Source: Mycobacterium malmoense (GTDB lineage Bacteria; Actinomycetota; Actinomycetes; Mycobacteriales; Mycobacteriaceae). From it: a stretch of 64,000 bases of DNA. The notes under the pieces are model-generated. The model searched no databases and had not been told where the DNA came from. It was given only the letters and a program-made list of their open reading frames with translations. Both the position numbers and the translations under genes were made by a program. The stretch covers positions 4,650,001-4,714,000 of the forward strand of contig NZ_CP080999.1 of the NCBI RefSeq assembly GCF_019645855.1, given 5' to 3'. Of the stretch, positions 17,792-26,609 are shown in pieces (position 1 is the first letter of the stretch; each line of letters begins with the position of its first letter).

Positions 17792-19243
17792 TTATCCGTT
17801 CAGGACGGCGCGGACTCCCTGTTCGATTCTCTTGCCGATGTCGGGGTCGATGTTGTGCCAGTACTCGAACACCCGCGAAAGTACCGGCTCTTTCACACCG
17901 TCGGACACATGCAAAACGACGTTGTGCACCAGGCGTTCCCGCTGCGCTTCGTCCATCACCTCCCGGATCAAGCTGCGGGCCTGGCTCCAGTCGTCGTCAT
18001 CGGGACGCAGCGTCTGAGCGGCGCGCACCATCTGCCCGTCGGCGGCCCAGCGCACCTCGGCCGCCCGAGCGGGATCGGCGTGTGGCCCACCCGCAGAATT
18101 GGGGACATACACCGGATCGGCGCGGTTGTAGAAGCGCATCGCCCCGTCCTTGGCGTAACTGCGCACCTCGACCTTGGGGGCGTTGACCGGGAGTTGATTG
18201 TGGTTGACCCCAACGCGGTGCCGGTGCGCATCGGCGTAGGCGAAGCTTCGCCCGAGCAACAGCCGATCCGGGCTCAACCCGATTCCCGGCACCAGGCTGG
18301 CAGGCGTAAAGGTCGCCTGCTCCACCTCGGTGTGATGATCGGTGATGTTGCGGTCCAACGTCAACGTGCCCACGTCGATCAACGGATAATCAGCGTGCGG
18401 CCACACCTTGGTCACATCAAAGGGATTGAGCCGGTAGGTCTTTGCCTCCTCGAACGGCATGATCTGCACCTTCAGCGACCAACTCGGGCACTCGCCGCGC
18501 TCGATCGCGTCGTGCAGATCGCGCACATTGCAATCCGGGTCAGTGCCGGCGAGGCGGTCAGCTTCCTCCTGGGTCAAACACTCCACCCCTTGATCGCTCT
18601 TGAAATGATACTTGACCCAAAAGATCTCCCCAGCAGCGTTGATCCAACTAAACGCATGCAGGCCATAGCCGTTCATGTGCCGAAACGACTTCGGGATGCC
18701 CCGATCCCCCATCACCAGGGTCACCAGATGCGCCGACTCGGGGGACAGCGTCCAAAAATCCCACACCATGTTGTGGTCGTGGCAATCGGTATCGGCGCGG
18801 CGCTTGGACGCGCGGATCAAGTTGGGAAACTTGATCGCATCCCGAATGAAAAACATCGGCACGTTATTGCCGACGATGTCGTAATTGCCCTCGGAGGTGT
18901 AAAACTTCACCGAAAACCCCCGGGTGTCGCGCAGCGTGTCGGCGCTGCCGCGCTCACTGGCGTTGCCTGCCAGGCGGACAAACGCCTCAGTGGTAGCGCC
19001 CGGCTGAAACATCGCCGCACGGGTATAGGCGCTGACATCGTTGGTCACTTCGAAGCGGCCGAACGCGCCGGTGCCCTTGGCGTGGGGCTGACGTTCCGGG
19101 ACCCGCTCCCGGTTGAAATCGGCTAGCGCCTCAATCAGATAGAAATCCTGCATCAACACCGGGCCGTCGGGCCCGAGCGTCAACGACAGCTCATCACTGG
19201 GAATTGGCCGGCCCGCACCTGTCGTGGTGAACTTCTCGGTCAT
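17792..19243 (-). CDS. katA: Monofunctional heme catalase
   Basis: 483 residues, the normal length for a small-subunit clade 3 catalase. Catalytic His54 lies in VPERQPHAKGTGAFG, the distal Asn in NYDIVGNN at about 125, and the proximal heme Tyr in RSFAYADAHRHR. It converts 2 H2O2 to water and oxygen in the cytosol. All key residues are present, so it should be active. It sits between the formate dehydrogenase (132 bp upstream) and the GMC oxidoreductase on the same strand, consistent with removing peroxide made by the GMC enzyme. Confidence 0.95.
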   Translation of the reverse strand: MTEKFTTTGAGRPIPSDELSLTLGPDGPVLMQDFYLIEALADFNRERVPERQPHAKGTGAFGRFEVTNDVSAYTRAAMFQPGATTEAFVRLAGNASERGSADTLRDTRGFSVKFYTSEGNYDIVGNNVPMFFIRDAIKFPNLIRASKRRADTDCHDHNMVWDFWTLSPESAHLVTLVMGDRGIPKSFRHMNGYGLHAFSWINAAGEIFWVKYHFKSDQGVECLTQEEADRLAGTDPDCNVRDLHDAIERGECPSWSLKVQIMPFEEAKTYRLNPFDVTKVWPHADYPLIDVGTLTLDRNITDHHTEVEQATFTPASLVPGIGLSPDRLLLGRSFAYADAHRHRVGVNHNQLPVNAPKVEVRSYAKDGAMRFYNRADPVYVPNSAGGPHADPARAAEVRWAADGQMVRAAQTLRPDDDDWSQARSLIREVMDEAQRERLVHNVVLHVSDGVKEPVLSRVFEYWHNIDPDIGKRIEQGVRAVLNG

Positions 19244-19375
19244 CTCGCTATCCCCTCATCTTTGAATATTCTGGAATATACGATAATTGGCGCAAAGTGC
19301 GCCGATGGTCGGTGTTGGAAATCGGCGGAGCGGCTTGGGAGGGTCGCCGCCCCGCCGACGATACGACCTGCGCAC

Positions 19376-20530
19376 TCATTGCTCGTAGGACACGGCGCCG
19401 GTGCCGACGAACTTTCCCCCCTCCACGATCAGGTACTCCGAGCGGATGGATTTGCCGGTAAACCAGTCTTCGAGGATTTCTCGAGTGCCCGCCGCATAAC
19501 GCGCCTGGGCCGACAAGGAGGTTCCCGAAACATGCGGGGTCATCGCGTTATTGGGCATCATCCGCCATGGGTGATCCGGTGGCGGCGGCTGCGGGTACCA
19601 CACGTCACCGGCGTAGCCGGCGAGCTGGCCGCTCTCTAGCGCCGCCGCAATTGCCCTCTGGTCGGTTTCCTCCGCGCGGGCGGTGTTGACGATGTAGGAG
19701 CCGCGTCGCATCAACTTCAGCAGCTTCTCGTTGAACATGTGATGGGTCTGCGCGATCAGCGGCGAGTGGATCGACACCACGTCCACCGAGGCTGCCAGCG
19801 ACTCCACATCGGGGTGATAGGTCACATTGAGGTCGTTTTCCACCTCCGCCGGCAAACGGTGAACATCGAAGTAATGCAGGCGAACCCCGAACGGCTTCAT
19901 CCGTTGCAGTACCGCACGCCCGATTCGCCCGGCGGCGATCACCCCGACATCCATGCCCTCGATGTCGTAAGCGCGCGCAACACAGTCGGCGATGTTCCAC
20001 CCGCCGGTGGCGGCCCACCGGTGCGATGGGACAAAGTTTCGCACCAACGCCAAGATTTGCATCACCGCGTGCTCGGCGACACTGATGCTGTTGCTGTAAG
20101 TTTCCTCGGCGACCGTGACCCCCCGGGCCCGAGCCTCGTCGAGATCCACATGATCCGAGCCGATCCCGGCAGTCAACGCCAGCTTGAGCTTGGGTGCCTT
20201 GGCGAAACGCTCCTTGGTGATGTACGCGGGCCAAAACGGCTGGGAGATCACGATGTCGGCGTCGGGTAGGTGGTGCTCGAACTCTGAGCGCGGGCCGTCC
20301 TTATCTGACGTCACCACCAACTCATGGCCGCCGTCTTCGAAGAATTTCCGAAGGCCCAAAGCCCCGGAGACGCAGCCGAGCAGCTCACCCGGTGTGAAGT
20401 CGATCTTCGACGGGGTCGGCAGCGAGCTGCCATCGGGATAGCTCTTGATCACCGGAATGCTGTCGCGGGCGTACTTCGGCGGATACCCATCGAGTGGGTC
20501 CGGATACAGCACCATCACACACTTGGCCAT
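19376..20530 (-). CDS. fdh: NAD-dependent formate dehydrogenase
   Basis: 384-residue D-2-hydroxyacid dehydrogenase-family FDH, close along its length to the methylotroph enzyme as I recall it (MAK…DGYPPKYARD; DFTPGELLG). Predicted catalytic residues are N147, R285, Q314, H333 and S335, plus the formate-binding PFW at 98-100. D222 in YFDVHRLP should select NAD; the Arg that follows it in the Pseudomonas enzyme is Val here. It oxidises formate to CO2, giving NADH. It shares an upstream element with the GMC gene and has a LysR gene nearby, so it probably ends a C1 or formaldehyde route. Confidence 0.93.
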   Translation of the reverse strand: MAKCVMVLYPDPLDGYPPKYARDSIPVIKSYPDGSSLPTPSKIDFTPGELLGCVSGALGLRKFFEDGGHELVVTSDKDGPRSEFEHHLPDADIVISQPFWPAYITKERFAKAPKLKLALTAGIGSDHVDLDEARARGVTVAEETYSNSISVAEHAVMQILALVRNFVPSHRWAATGGWNIADCVARAYDIEGMDVGVIAAGRIGRAVLQRMKPFGVRLHYFDVHRLPAEVENDLNVTYHPDVESLAASVDVVSIHSPLIAQTHHMFNEKLLKLMRRGSYIVNTARAEETDQRAIAAALESGQLAGYAGDVWYPQPPPPDHPWRMMPNNAMTPHVSGTSLSAQARYAAGTREILEDWFTGKSIRSEYLIVEGGKFVGTGAVSYEQ

Positions 20531-20620
20531 AGGGGTTTCCTCTAATGTCCGCTATGAGTAGGGCCGGCCCGCTTAACGCGACTGGCGTGCACGCAGGTGC
20601 GCGGTCTGGACCCTCAATTA

Positions 20621-20667
20621 AGTTTCTGTGCAGTGGGTTTCGATGTCTATGGAGACAATTCCCAGAT
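20621..20667. promoter_or_regulatory. Conserved upstream element, copy B (fdh)
   Basis: AGTTT at 20621, GATGTCTATGGAG at 20642-20654 and CC-n-AGAT at 20661-20667 repeat the block order and spacing of copy A. It lies about 90-140 bp upstream of the fdh start, a position equivalent to copy A at the GMC gene. Confidence 0.55.
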
Positions 20668-20712
20668 TTCCTCGGTAGCGTTTGGTGCCCGGTCCAACGA
20701 CGCTGGGGCGCA

Positions 20713-21135
20713 TCACTCGATTCGCCGGTACGAGTCGATGTCTTTTCGCTCCAGCGAGCGTGCGAGTTGCTCACCATCGTCCGTGAGCTCCAGAAAGGCC
20801 GAGTACATCCATTTCTCAGGATCGTCGTAGTGCTTGGCATAGACGTCAGAGATCTTGCGCAGCAAACGGTCCAGCGGTTGGTCCCAGGCAACGAAACGTT
20901 CACCTTCAGTGGCCACTCCTCCGAGATGTTCACCCAGAACGACCTCGCCGCCAAGCCTGAAAAGCCCGTCACTCACCAAAGAGCGAATGACCTCGAGGGT
21001 TTCGCTCTGCACTTCCGATGGCTTCGCCGACGGATTTTGCCGTTTGACGTGCCAATCAACGGCATTGAGATCCAACGGATCACCCAACGCATCAAGGAGT
21101 AACCCATGACACACCGCCTCACGTGCGTTGGTCAT
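20713..21135 (-). CDS. Conserved-looking hypothetical protein (140 aa)
   Basis: Starts at the ATG at 21135 with GGAGACGAGTT just before it; a longer frame to 21186 lacks such a site. The sequence (MTNAREAVCHGLLLDALGD…VDWHVKRQNP…ETLEVIRSLVSDGLFRLGGE) is acidic and helical with a wHTH-like final helix pair, but I recognise no family. It lies between the PucR gene and fdh on the same strand, so it could belong to that regulon. Confidence 0.6.
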   Translation of the reverse strand: MTNAREAVCHGLLLDALGDPLDLNAVDWHVKRQNPSAKPSEVQSETLEVIRSLVSDGLFRLGGEVVLGEHLGGVATEGERFVAWDQPLDRLLRKISDVYAKHYDDPEKWMYSAFLELTDDGEQLARSLERKDIDSYRRIE

Positions 21136-21213
21136 AACTCGTCTCCTTCCATTGCCGTGATTCGATCTGTACGGAGCTGTGTCCAAGATTGCTCGGATCC
21201 GCTTTGGTGGCCG

Positions 21214-22434
21214 CTACAAATGCATCGCCGAAAGCTCAAGGGCCCACCACACTTCGAGAAGAACTTCGGTGTCACCCAGACTTGTCCCGGTCAGTTCTTC
21301 GAACCGAGCGATCCGATAGCGCACCGTGTTCTGATGCACGAACAGCCTTGTCGCCGTCCGTTCCACATGCATCCCACAAGCTAGGTAGGCCCGAAGCGTC
21401 GCAATGAGTTCGCCTACAGAGCTGGCCGCACCGAGTGGGTCCAGATAACGCCGTCGAAGTAACTCGCCCACCTCGACATCCAACGCGACGGCCGGACGCA
21501 GGCCTAGTGACGCGATGTCATGGGCGCCCTGAAGTCCACAGGCCTCCGCGGTCACCAAAGCGCGTGCGGCCGAGCGGTACGACTCGGCAAGATGGTCCAG
21601 CGGCCTCGGCGGGCCAAATCCAACGACACCGTCGACATCCTTTGGTGGTGCCTGACTCGAGAAGCCAGCGGCGTCGCCATTAACCAGTGCGCACAGACCA
21701 CACCGGCCGTGTGCCGGGTCATGCAGACCCAGTGTCCGCTCCAACTTGCGCTGAGCAAGGTTTTCGCCGAGGCGGGCCCGCACCGCAACATACTCAGCAG
21801 CCGGATCAAGCCCGTAGATCTCAGCCTGAACCCGCAGTTCAGCGCGAGAAATCGTGCCCAACAACGCGCCTCGAACAAAGTTTGCGCGGCATTCGTCTGA
21901 TCCCCGAGCCGCAGCACGTTCCGCCCGCCGATGGGCGCGCGTGGTTGCGATTATGGCCAGGTCAGACCACGCCAAAACTGACTGGACGAACTCCAGCACC
22001 CGCGCCTCAGCGATGCCTCGACGTTGTCCTACCTCACGCGCGTACCCAACCACGGTTTCAATGCCGATTCGCCACGCGCGAAGCACATCGTCGATGGGTA
22101 CTCCCTGACGCGCTTGCTGTTCACCCAAGGCGTCAAGCTTTATGCGTTCTCGATCAGTTAAGGCTCGCTTGCTGCAGCCAGATCGCAACAGCGGCCGGAG
22201 TTCACGGCCCACCTCGATGTCGAGGGCCTCTCCCGCCATCGAACGATATACCGGAATCTCAAGCTGTATTGCCTCGCGGACACGTCGAGCAAGTTCTGTT
22301 TGCTCGCCGAGCAAGGCGGCCACAAACACGTCGCCATCCACGCCGTCGCTTGACGCCGGTGCGCCCTCATCCCCGGATGCCGGACGAGGCTTTTCCAAGG
22401 TCTGGTTACCGCCATACCCGCTATCAGTCCCCAT
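21214..22434 (-). CDS. PucR/CdaR-family transcriptional regulator
   Basis: 406 residues. The C-terminal PucR-type helix-turn-helix reads TATRLFVHQNTVRYRIARFEE (about residues 358-378) and is followed by LLEVWWALEL. The central part has the GGDEF-like domain typical of the family, and the helical N-terminus resembles those of actinobacterial PucR proteins. Such regulators respond to small metabolites and control catabolic genes. It lies upstream of fdh on the same strand and is a candidate reader of the element repeated at 17111 and 20621. Confidence 0.85.
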   Translation of the reverse strand: MGTDSGYGGNQTLEKPRPASGDEGAPASSDGVDGDVFVAALLGEQTELARRVREAIQLEIPVYRSMAGEALDIEVGRELRPLLRSGCSKRALTDRERIKLDALGEQQARQGVPIDDVLRAWRIGIETVVGYAREVGQRRGIAEARVLEFVQSVLAWSDLAIIATTRAHRRAERAAARGSDECRANFVRGALLGTISRAELRVQAEIYGLDPAAEYVAVRARLGENLAQRKLERTLGLHDPAHGRCGLCALVNGDAAGFSSQAPPKDVDGVVGFGPPRPLDHLAESYRSAARALVTAEACGLQGAHDIASLGLRPAVALDVEVGELLRRRYLDPLGAASSVGELIATLRAYLACGMHVERTATRLFVHQNTVRYRIARFEELTGTSLGDTEVLLEVWWALELSAMHL

Positions 22435-23020
22435 GCCTTGCAGCCCCCGGATAGGTCATTTGACTTGCTTGGCGAAATAGTCGCGCGGCTCAGCGCTTCC
22501 CACCTGGGAGAATTGGCTTTCAACGGCGTCGGAGGACATCGAGACCATCTGACTGTCGTCGTAACGCACCGAACGGGGCCTGCCCCTCCCTGCGCCTACC
22601 GATTTTCTCTCGAAGGTTCCTTCCAGTCGGAAGAATCGGCGGCCACCCAGCGCCACTGGTTCACCGGCTCTTGTCATCCGTCGCCATGCCGGCGATTTCA
22701 GCGGGCGAGCCTCACCAGATCCGTTGGCAACCACACCCTCTTGGTACACGACTTCTCGATCAAGTGCCCATTCGAGGACAACACAATTCGTATTTTCAAT
22801 CGAAACGATTGAATCGAACTATGAATGGGTCGCATTACTGTGTTGAGCGCAATGTTCTGTGCGATAGTCCCTCCTGCATGCAATTTTGGTGATCGAGTGA
22901 CGCCATCCCAAGAAACCTCACGGGAATGTCGCTGTACCGATGAACGTGCAAGACTTATCCACTATCTCGGCCTGGTTGCGTAGCAGCAGGCGGGTGGGGG
23001 CCACGATGCGCAAGGAGGGG
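22435..23020. other. Non-coding interval between divergent PucR and LysR genes
   Basis: 586 bp. Promoters for both regulators should lie here; the part near 22780-22830 is AT-rich. The only notable open frame is the weak one at 22456-22677. Nothing else is recognised. Confidence 0.4.
22456..22677 (-). CDS. Possible small ORF, unknown
   Basis: From an ATG at 22677 the frame gives 73 residues (MTRAGEPVALGGRRFFRLEG…YFAKQVK), ending 22 bp before the PucR start. It uses codons like its neighbours, and an upstream in-frame GTG at 22749 is possible. I recognise no domain. It may be a relic or chance. Confidence 0.2.
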   Translation of the reverse strand: MTRAGEPVALGGRRFFRLEGTFERKSVGAGRGRPRSVRYDDSQMVSMSSDAVESQFSQVGSAEPRDYFAKQVK

Positions 23021-23962
23021 CCAGTGCTGTTCCGGCAGCTGGAATACTTCATCGCAGTCGCCCAGGAACGGCACTTCGGCCGCGCGGCACAGAAGTGCCA
23101 CGTTTCGCAACCCACACTTTCCGCCGCGATCGCCAAACTCGAACGCGAGCTCGACGTCAAGCTGATCGAGCGCGGACATAGCTTTGTTGGCCTCACTCCC
23201 GAAGGGGAGCGGCTGCTCACGTGGGCTAAGCGGATACTTCGCGAACATGCCACCTTCAAAGCCGAGCTCGACGCCATGCGATCCGGTATAGCCGGGACAC
23301 TGCGCCTGGGCACCATACCAACCGCTTCGACCACCTCGTCTCTGGTCCTGTCCGCGTTCTGTTCACAACACCCGATGGCCAAAGTTAGAGTCCTGTCTCA
23401 ACTGGCAACGTCCGAGTTGTACCGGCGCCTAAATGATTTCGAACTCGACGCCGCGATCGTGCCCGTGATGCAGGAGAACGCACAAGGGTTGGACTTTGCC
23501 CCGCTATACGAGGAGAGCTACGCCGTAATCGCTCCGGTCGGCATGCTGCCCACAACCACCTCGACTGCCTCCACGGTGCGGTGGTCTGACGCTGCCCGGC
23601 TACCCCTAGCGCTGCTCACACCCGACATGCGCGTCCGCCAGATCATCGATGCCGCGTTTGCCGGCGTCGGAATCACGGCCAGTCCCCAGGTCGAGACCGA
23701 CTCTGTCAGCACGTTGCTGGCACAGGCCGCCAACGGTGACAGAGCCTGCATCGTGCCACACACCTGGTTGTGGACGACACTGATAAACGCCGAACTTCGC
23801 GCCTTCGAACTGGTCGATCCCGTCGTGAAAACACCGATTGCGGTCGCGATTAACTCCACCGGACACGCGCCAGCAATCGCACGCGCGTTCGTGGACAGCG
23901 CAAAGCACCTTGCGCTCGACGAGTTCTTCACCAAACGGCTTGGAAACATCTTTCACCACTGA
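23021..23962 (+). CDS. LysR-family transcriptional regulator
   Basis: 313 residues from the GTG at 23021, which has AAGGAG 6 bp upstream and gives the standard LysR start (VLFRQLEYFIAVAQERHFGRAA). The N-terminal winged HTH includes VSQPTLSAAIAKLERELDV. Residues from about 90 form the periplasmic-binding-like effector domain (GTLRLGTIPTAST). As I recall, similar LysR proteins adjoin formate dehydrogenase genes in actinobacteria, so regulation of fdh is a reasonable inference. It diverges from the PucR gene. Confidence 0.85.
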   Translation, partial: PVLFRQLEYFIAVAQERHFGRAAQKCHVSQPTLSAAIAKLERELDVKLIERGHSFVGLTPEGERLLTWAKRILREHATFKAELDAMRSGIAGTLRLGTIPTASTTSSLVLSAFCSQHPMAKVRVLSQLATSELYRRLNDFELDAAIVPVMQENAQGLDFAPLYEESYAVIAPVGMLPTTTSTASTVRWSDAARLPLALLTPDMRVRQIIDAAFAGVGITASPQVETDSVSTLLAQAANGDRACIVPHTWLWTTLINAELRAFELVDPVVKTPIAVAINSTGHAPAIARAFVDSAKHLALDEFFTKRLGNIFHH

Positions 23963-24239
23963 CGGCGACAATTTGCTTCTGCCACTAATCGACGGCTGAC
24001 ATACACCACTAATCGCTTTCGTACATCTTTTCAAGCTGGCGCATTTTACTTCGAGGCGAAGGCGCGGAGGAATTTTCGTGTCATTTTTTCGGGAGCCATT
24101 CACGCCCGGGGCCACGATGGCGAAAGCCCTTGTGCTCGCCGTCCACCCAGGGTGACGCTCAACGGTCGTTGTGGGCTGAATTGGGCGGCTGCCGTGTAGC
24201 CCGCGGCATGGCAACTCTCGGTATCAACACACCGCTACC

Positions 24240-24438
24240 GTGATAGCGACCTTTCCAGAGCTTCTGACAGCGGAGCGGTTGGCCGAGCTGCTTGGTGTCC
24301 ACCGAGAGCGCGAGCCGATGAGGTGCCTTACGCGAACACGGCGAAGACGTGGGACCGCACTGCTACACGCTATCTGATCGCGTAAGACGCTGGGGCGCAG
24401 CAGAAGTCCGCGCCCGGCTCCGACAGGTGAATCGTTAA
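24240..24438 (+). pseudogene. Degraded excisionase-like HTH gene of an earlier integrated element
   Basis: Reading from GTG 24240 gives ATFPELLTAERLAELLGVH, then after a frame disruption GPHCYTLSDRVRRWGAAEVRA to a TAA at 24436-24438. This aligns with the intact xis at 42254 (EFPDLLTAEQVSALLGVS; GPPCYSLSDRVRRWDTAEVRK). The middle of the HTH is lost and the frame is broken. Confidence 0.8.
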
Positions 24439-24660
24439 GTGGCTGGATCGGTACCGCGCGGCATCCGAAAGCGAATTAACTCAGCCGGCCGGGTGCGTTA
24501 TCAAGTGCGTTACCTGATGCGTGGCAACTGGCGCCCTTGACGATTCACGACCTACGCACACATACGCCAGCCTGGCCCGGGCTTCCGGCGCTGACCTTCG
24601 CTACGTGCGGAACGATGGGCACTCCACACCAACTGCCACCGCATCCGCGCAGCTCAAGAC
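24439..24660 (+). pseudogene. Degraded tyrosine integrase of an earlier integrated element
   Basis: It begins GTG at 24439, directly after the xis stop, with AGSVPRGIRKRINSAGRVRY, like the intact integrase start. About 850 bp are then missing. Sequence resumes at LTIHDLR with a one-base deletion before the HTYASLARASGADLRYV segment, and a second deletion removes the last ~150 bp up to the att site. Both junctions fall at short repeats (GCGCCC and CACCGC), suggesting slippage or recombination. Confidence 0.82.
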
Positions 24661-24706
24661 TGGTGGCCAGGGGCGGGATCGAACCGCCGACCTTCCGCTT
24701 TTCAGG
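24661..24706. repeat. attL: 46-bp copy of the tRNA-Phe 3' part
   Basis: Identical over 46 bp to 43680-43725, which is the 3' part of the tRNA-Phe gene from the anticodon loop through CCA. Only this 3' part is present here, so it is not a functional tRNA. It marks the left boundary of the AICE-like element. Confidence 0.88.
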
Positions 24707-24789
24707 TGGGCAGAATGGCTGCTGACCTGCGGTTTAACGCTGTCCATGCGTTAAATACGGCGCGCTGAGCACGCCTGACGCAGAGCGCC

Positions 24790-24818
24790 TGTCCGACGAT
24801 CGGACACAAACCGGACAC
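24790..24818. promoter_or_regulatory. Palindrome and repeated CGGACAC upstream of rep
   Basis: TGTCCGA-cga-TCGGACA (24790-24806), followed by a second CGGACAC at 24812-24818. It lies between attL and the replication initiator. It could be part of a replication origin, an integrase arm site or an operator; the sequence alone does not decide. Confidence 0.4.
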
Positions 24819-24901
24819 GCTGGCAGCACTCCCGACAGGGAACCCTTGATCGCCCATCACTTGATGATGCGCGCTCAGGGCTCCCGGGGAGCAGGCACCC
24901 G

Positions 24902-26368
24902 ATGCCCAACGTCTCTGGGTCGACCGCGCGCTCGACAGCCGTAACTGCGGAGCGACCGACTCCTTGGCTCGACACAACCCGAACGGCCAGCCGGAACACG
25001 GTTGGAGCCGCGGACGCCGGTAGACCGCGAGCGCCCGAGGCCGCCAAGGCCGCAGGGCGCGAGAGCGGCAGCGGTCGGTCGGACGGCGGGTGCGGCGGAG
25101 GCCGTGTTCCGGCTGGGATCGACGGGCTTGTTATATGTGCCAAAAATGTCCGCGCCGCCGCAGCGGGCGGCGTCGACGCGGAGCTGTCAGCCGCAGACGC
25201 CCTGGGGCTGCGGTTCCCGAGCCCCGATTTGGTGGCTTCGGCAGCGGCGCTGTTTGATCGGGCGCAGCCGTGGGCTTGTGGTCGGGACCGGTTGGGTGTG
25301 GAACCTGAGTCCGGCCGGTTTCGAATCACGGTTGGTCCTGGCGTGGTCCGCCTCGGCTGGACCAGGCCTGTTGGCGCTGAAAAGGCATCTGAGCGTGCCG
25401 TCAAGCATCATCGGGTCGACGTAGCGGCCGAGGAGTACTGCATTAAGACCGGCCGCGACACGTCTGATCCGCCTGGGCGTGCGATCACCGAGTGGTCCCG
25501 CAAGTCACGTGCTGCGATGTGCCGCACCTTCGCCGAACTCGACTACACGCCCCTGGTGGAGTCCGGGCGGGTGCCAGCGATGGTGACCCTGACCTATCCT
25601 GGTGATTGGGAAACTGTCGCCCCTGACGGGGCCAGCGTCAAGCGGCATATGGTGCTGTGGCGCAAACGATTTCAGCGTGAATGGGGCGAACCAGCCCGCT
25701 ACATCTGGAAGCTGGAATTTCAACGTCGCGGAGCCCCACATATCCACCTCTGGCTGGCTCCCCCACATGCCGTCGGCCGGTCAGGGCGCAAATTCCGCGA
25801 CTGGCTCTCACAGGAATGGGCGGACATCGTCGCCCATCCCGACCCAGAGCAACGCGCACGACATCTGCTAGCTGGTACGGCCATCGACATTCTGAACGGG
25901 TTGCGCGCCTGCGATCCCAAGCGGTTAGCGATCTACTTCACGAAACACTCATCACCAAATCAACTGGGCGACAAGGAATATCAGCATATCGTTCCAGAGG
26001 CCTGGAGGCGGCCGGGCCACGGGCCGGGTCGCTTTTGGGGGGTTCATGGGCTGCAACGGGCAACCGTGGCCGTGGAGGTCGCCCAGGACGCATATCTGAC
26101 GGCTCGAAGGATCGTGCGGCGGTGGTCGCGGTCCCGGGCCGTCTATGGCGATCGCACGCACCGCTTTCCTACCGCAGTCATCCCGCGAATGGCGCGCGTA
26201 GCTGTTCGACGTGCAGCGAGTAAGAGCTGCAAAGTGCACCATCGCAGGGTGCTCCGCCGACGATCGCTGTGCAGCCAAGGCGGACTTGCCGGCGGATATG
26301 TGCTTGTGAATGACGGACCAGGGTTCGCATCTCAGCTCGCCGCAGCTTTGTCGGCAGACAGTACCTGA
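24902..26368 (+). CDS. Replication initiator, HUH-type (RepSA-like)
   Basis: 488 residues. The HUH metal-binding motif reads GAPHIHLWLAPP, and a candidate catalytic Tyr lies in RLAIYFTKHSSP. MVTLTYPGDW precedes as the conserved strand 1 motif. Such proteins nick one strand and start rolling-circle replication of excised actinomycete elements. The first ~100 residues are low-complexity and poorly conserved-looking, so translation may begin later. The C-terminus is strongly basic. In the excised circle this gene would follow the integrase across attP. Confidence 0.82.
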   Translation: MPNVSGSTARSTAVTAERPTPWLDTTRTASRNTVGAADAGRPRAPEAAKAAGRESGSGRSDGGCGGGRVPAGIDGLVICAKNVRAAAAGGVDAELSAADALGLRFPSPDLVASAAALFDRAQPWACGRDRLGVEPESGRFRITVGPGVVRLGWTRPVGAEKASERAVKHHRVDVAAEEYCIKTGRDTSDPPGRAITEWSRKSRAAMCRTFAELDYTPLVESGRVPAMVTLTYPGDWETVAPDGASVKRHMVLWRKRFQREWGEPARYIWKLEFQRRGAPHIHLWLAPPHAVGRSGRKFRDWLSQEWADIVAHPDPEQRARHLLAGTAIDILNGLRACDPKRLAIYFTKHSSPNQLGDKEYQHIVPEAWRRPGHGPGRFWGVHGLQRATVAVEVAQDAYLTARRIVRRWSRSRAVYGDRTHRFPTAVIPRMARVAVRRAASKSCKVHHRRVLRRRSLCSQGGLAGGYVLVNDGPGFASQLAAALSADST

Positions 26369-26609
26369 CAGCAGCCGTATCGGAGGCGGTGCCGAGACGG
26401 ACCGACCGTCCCCCGCCTCGCGATACTGTCTGAATTTCCGTGACACACTGACGTGACGGCCAGGTGCCTCTGAAGAAGGACGTCGCGTGGTCTTAGATCT
26501 AAAATCCGAACAGGTCAGGCGGACATGTACAACGATTTGGTCCCGGTATCGAAACATATGAGTTCTGCTCGGTAGCGCGATCTGAGCGAATCCTGGAAGG
26601 GAATGAATT

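Noticed and set aside
23963..24239. Possible transposase relic between LysR and the xis relic
   Set aside because: Both strands were read; no recognisable motif or terminal repeats. It is probably degraded element DNA.
24790..24818. CRISPR-like repeat
   Set aside because: Only one palindrome plus one half-repeat; no regular repeat-spacer pattern and no cas genes in the window.
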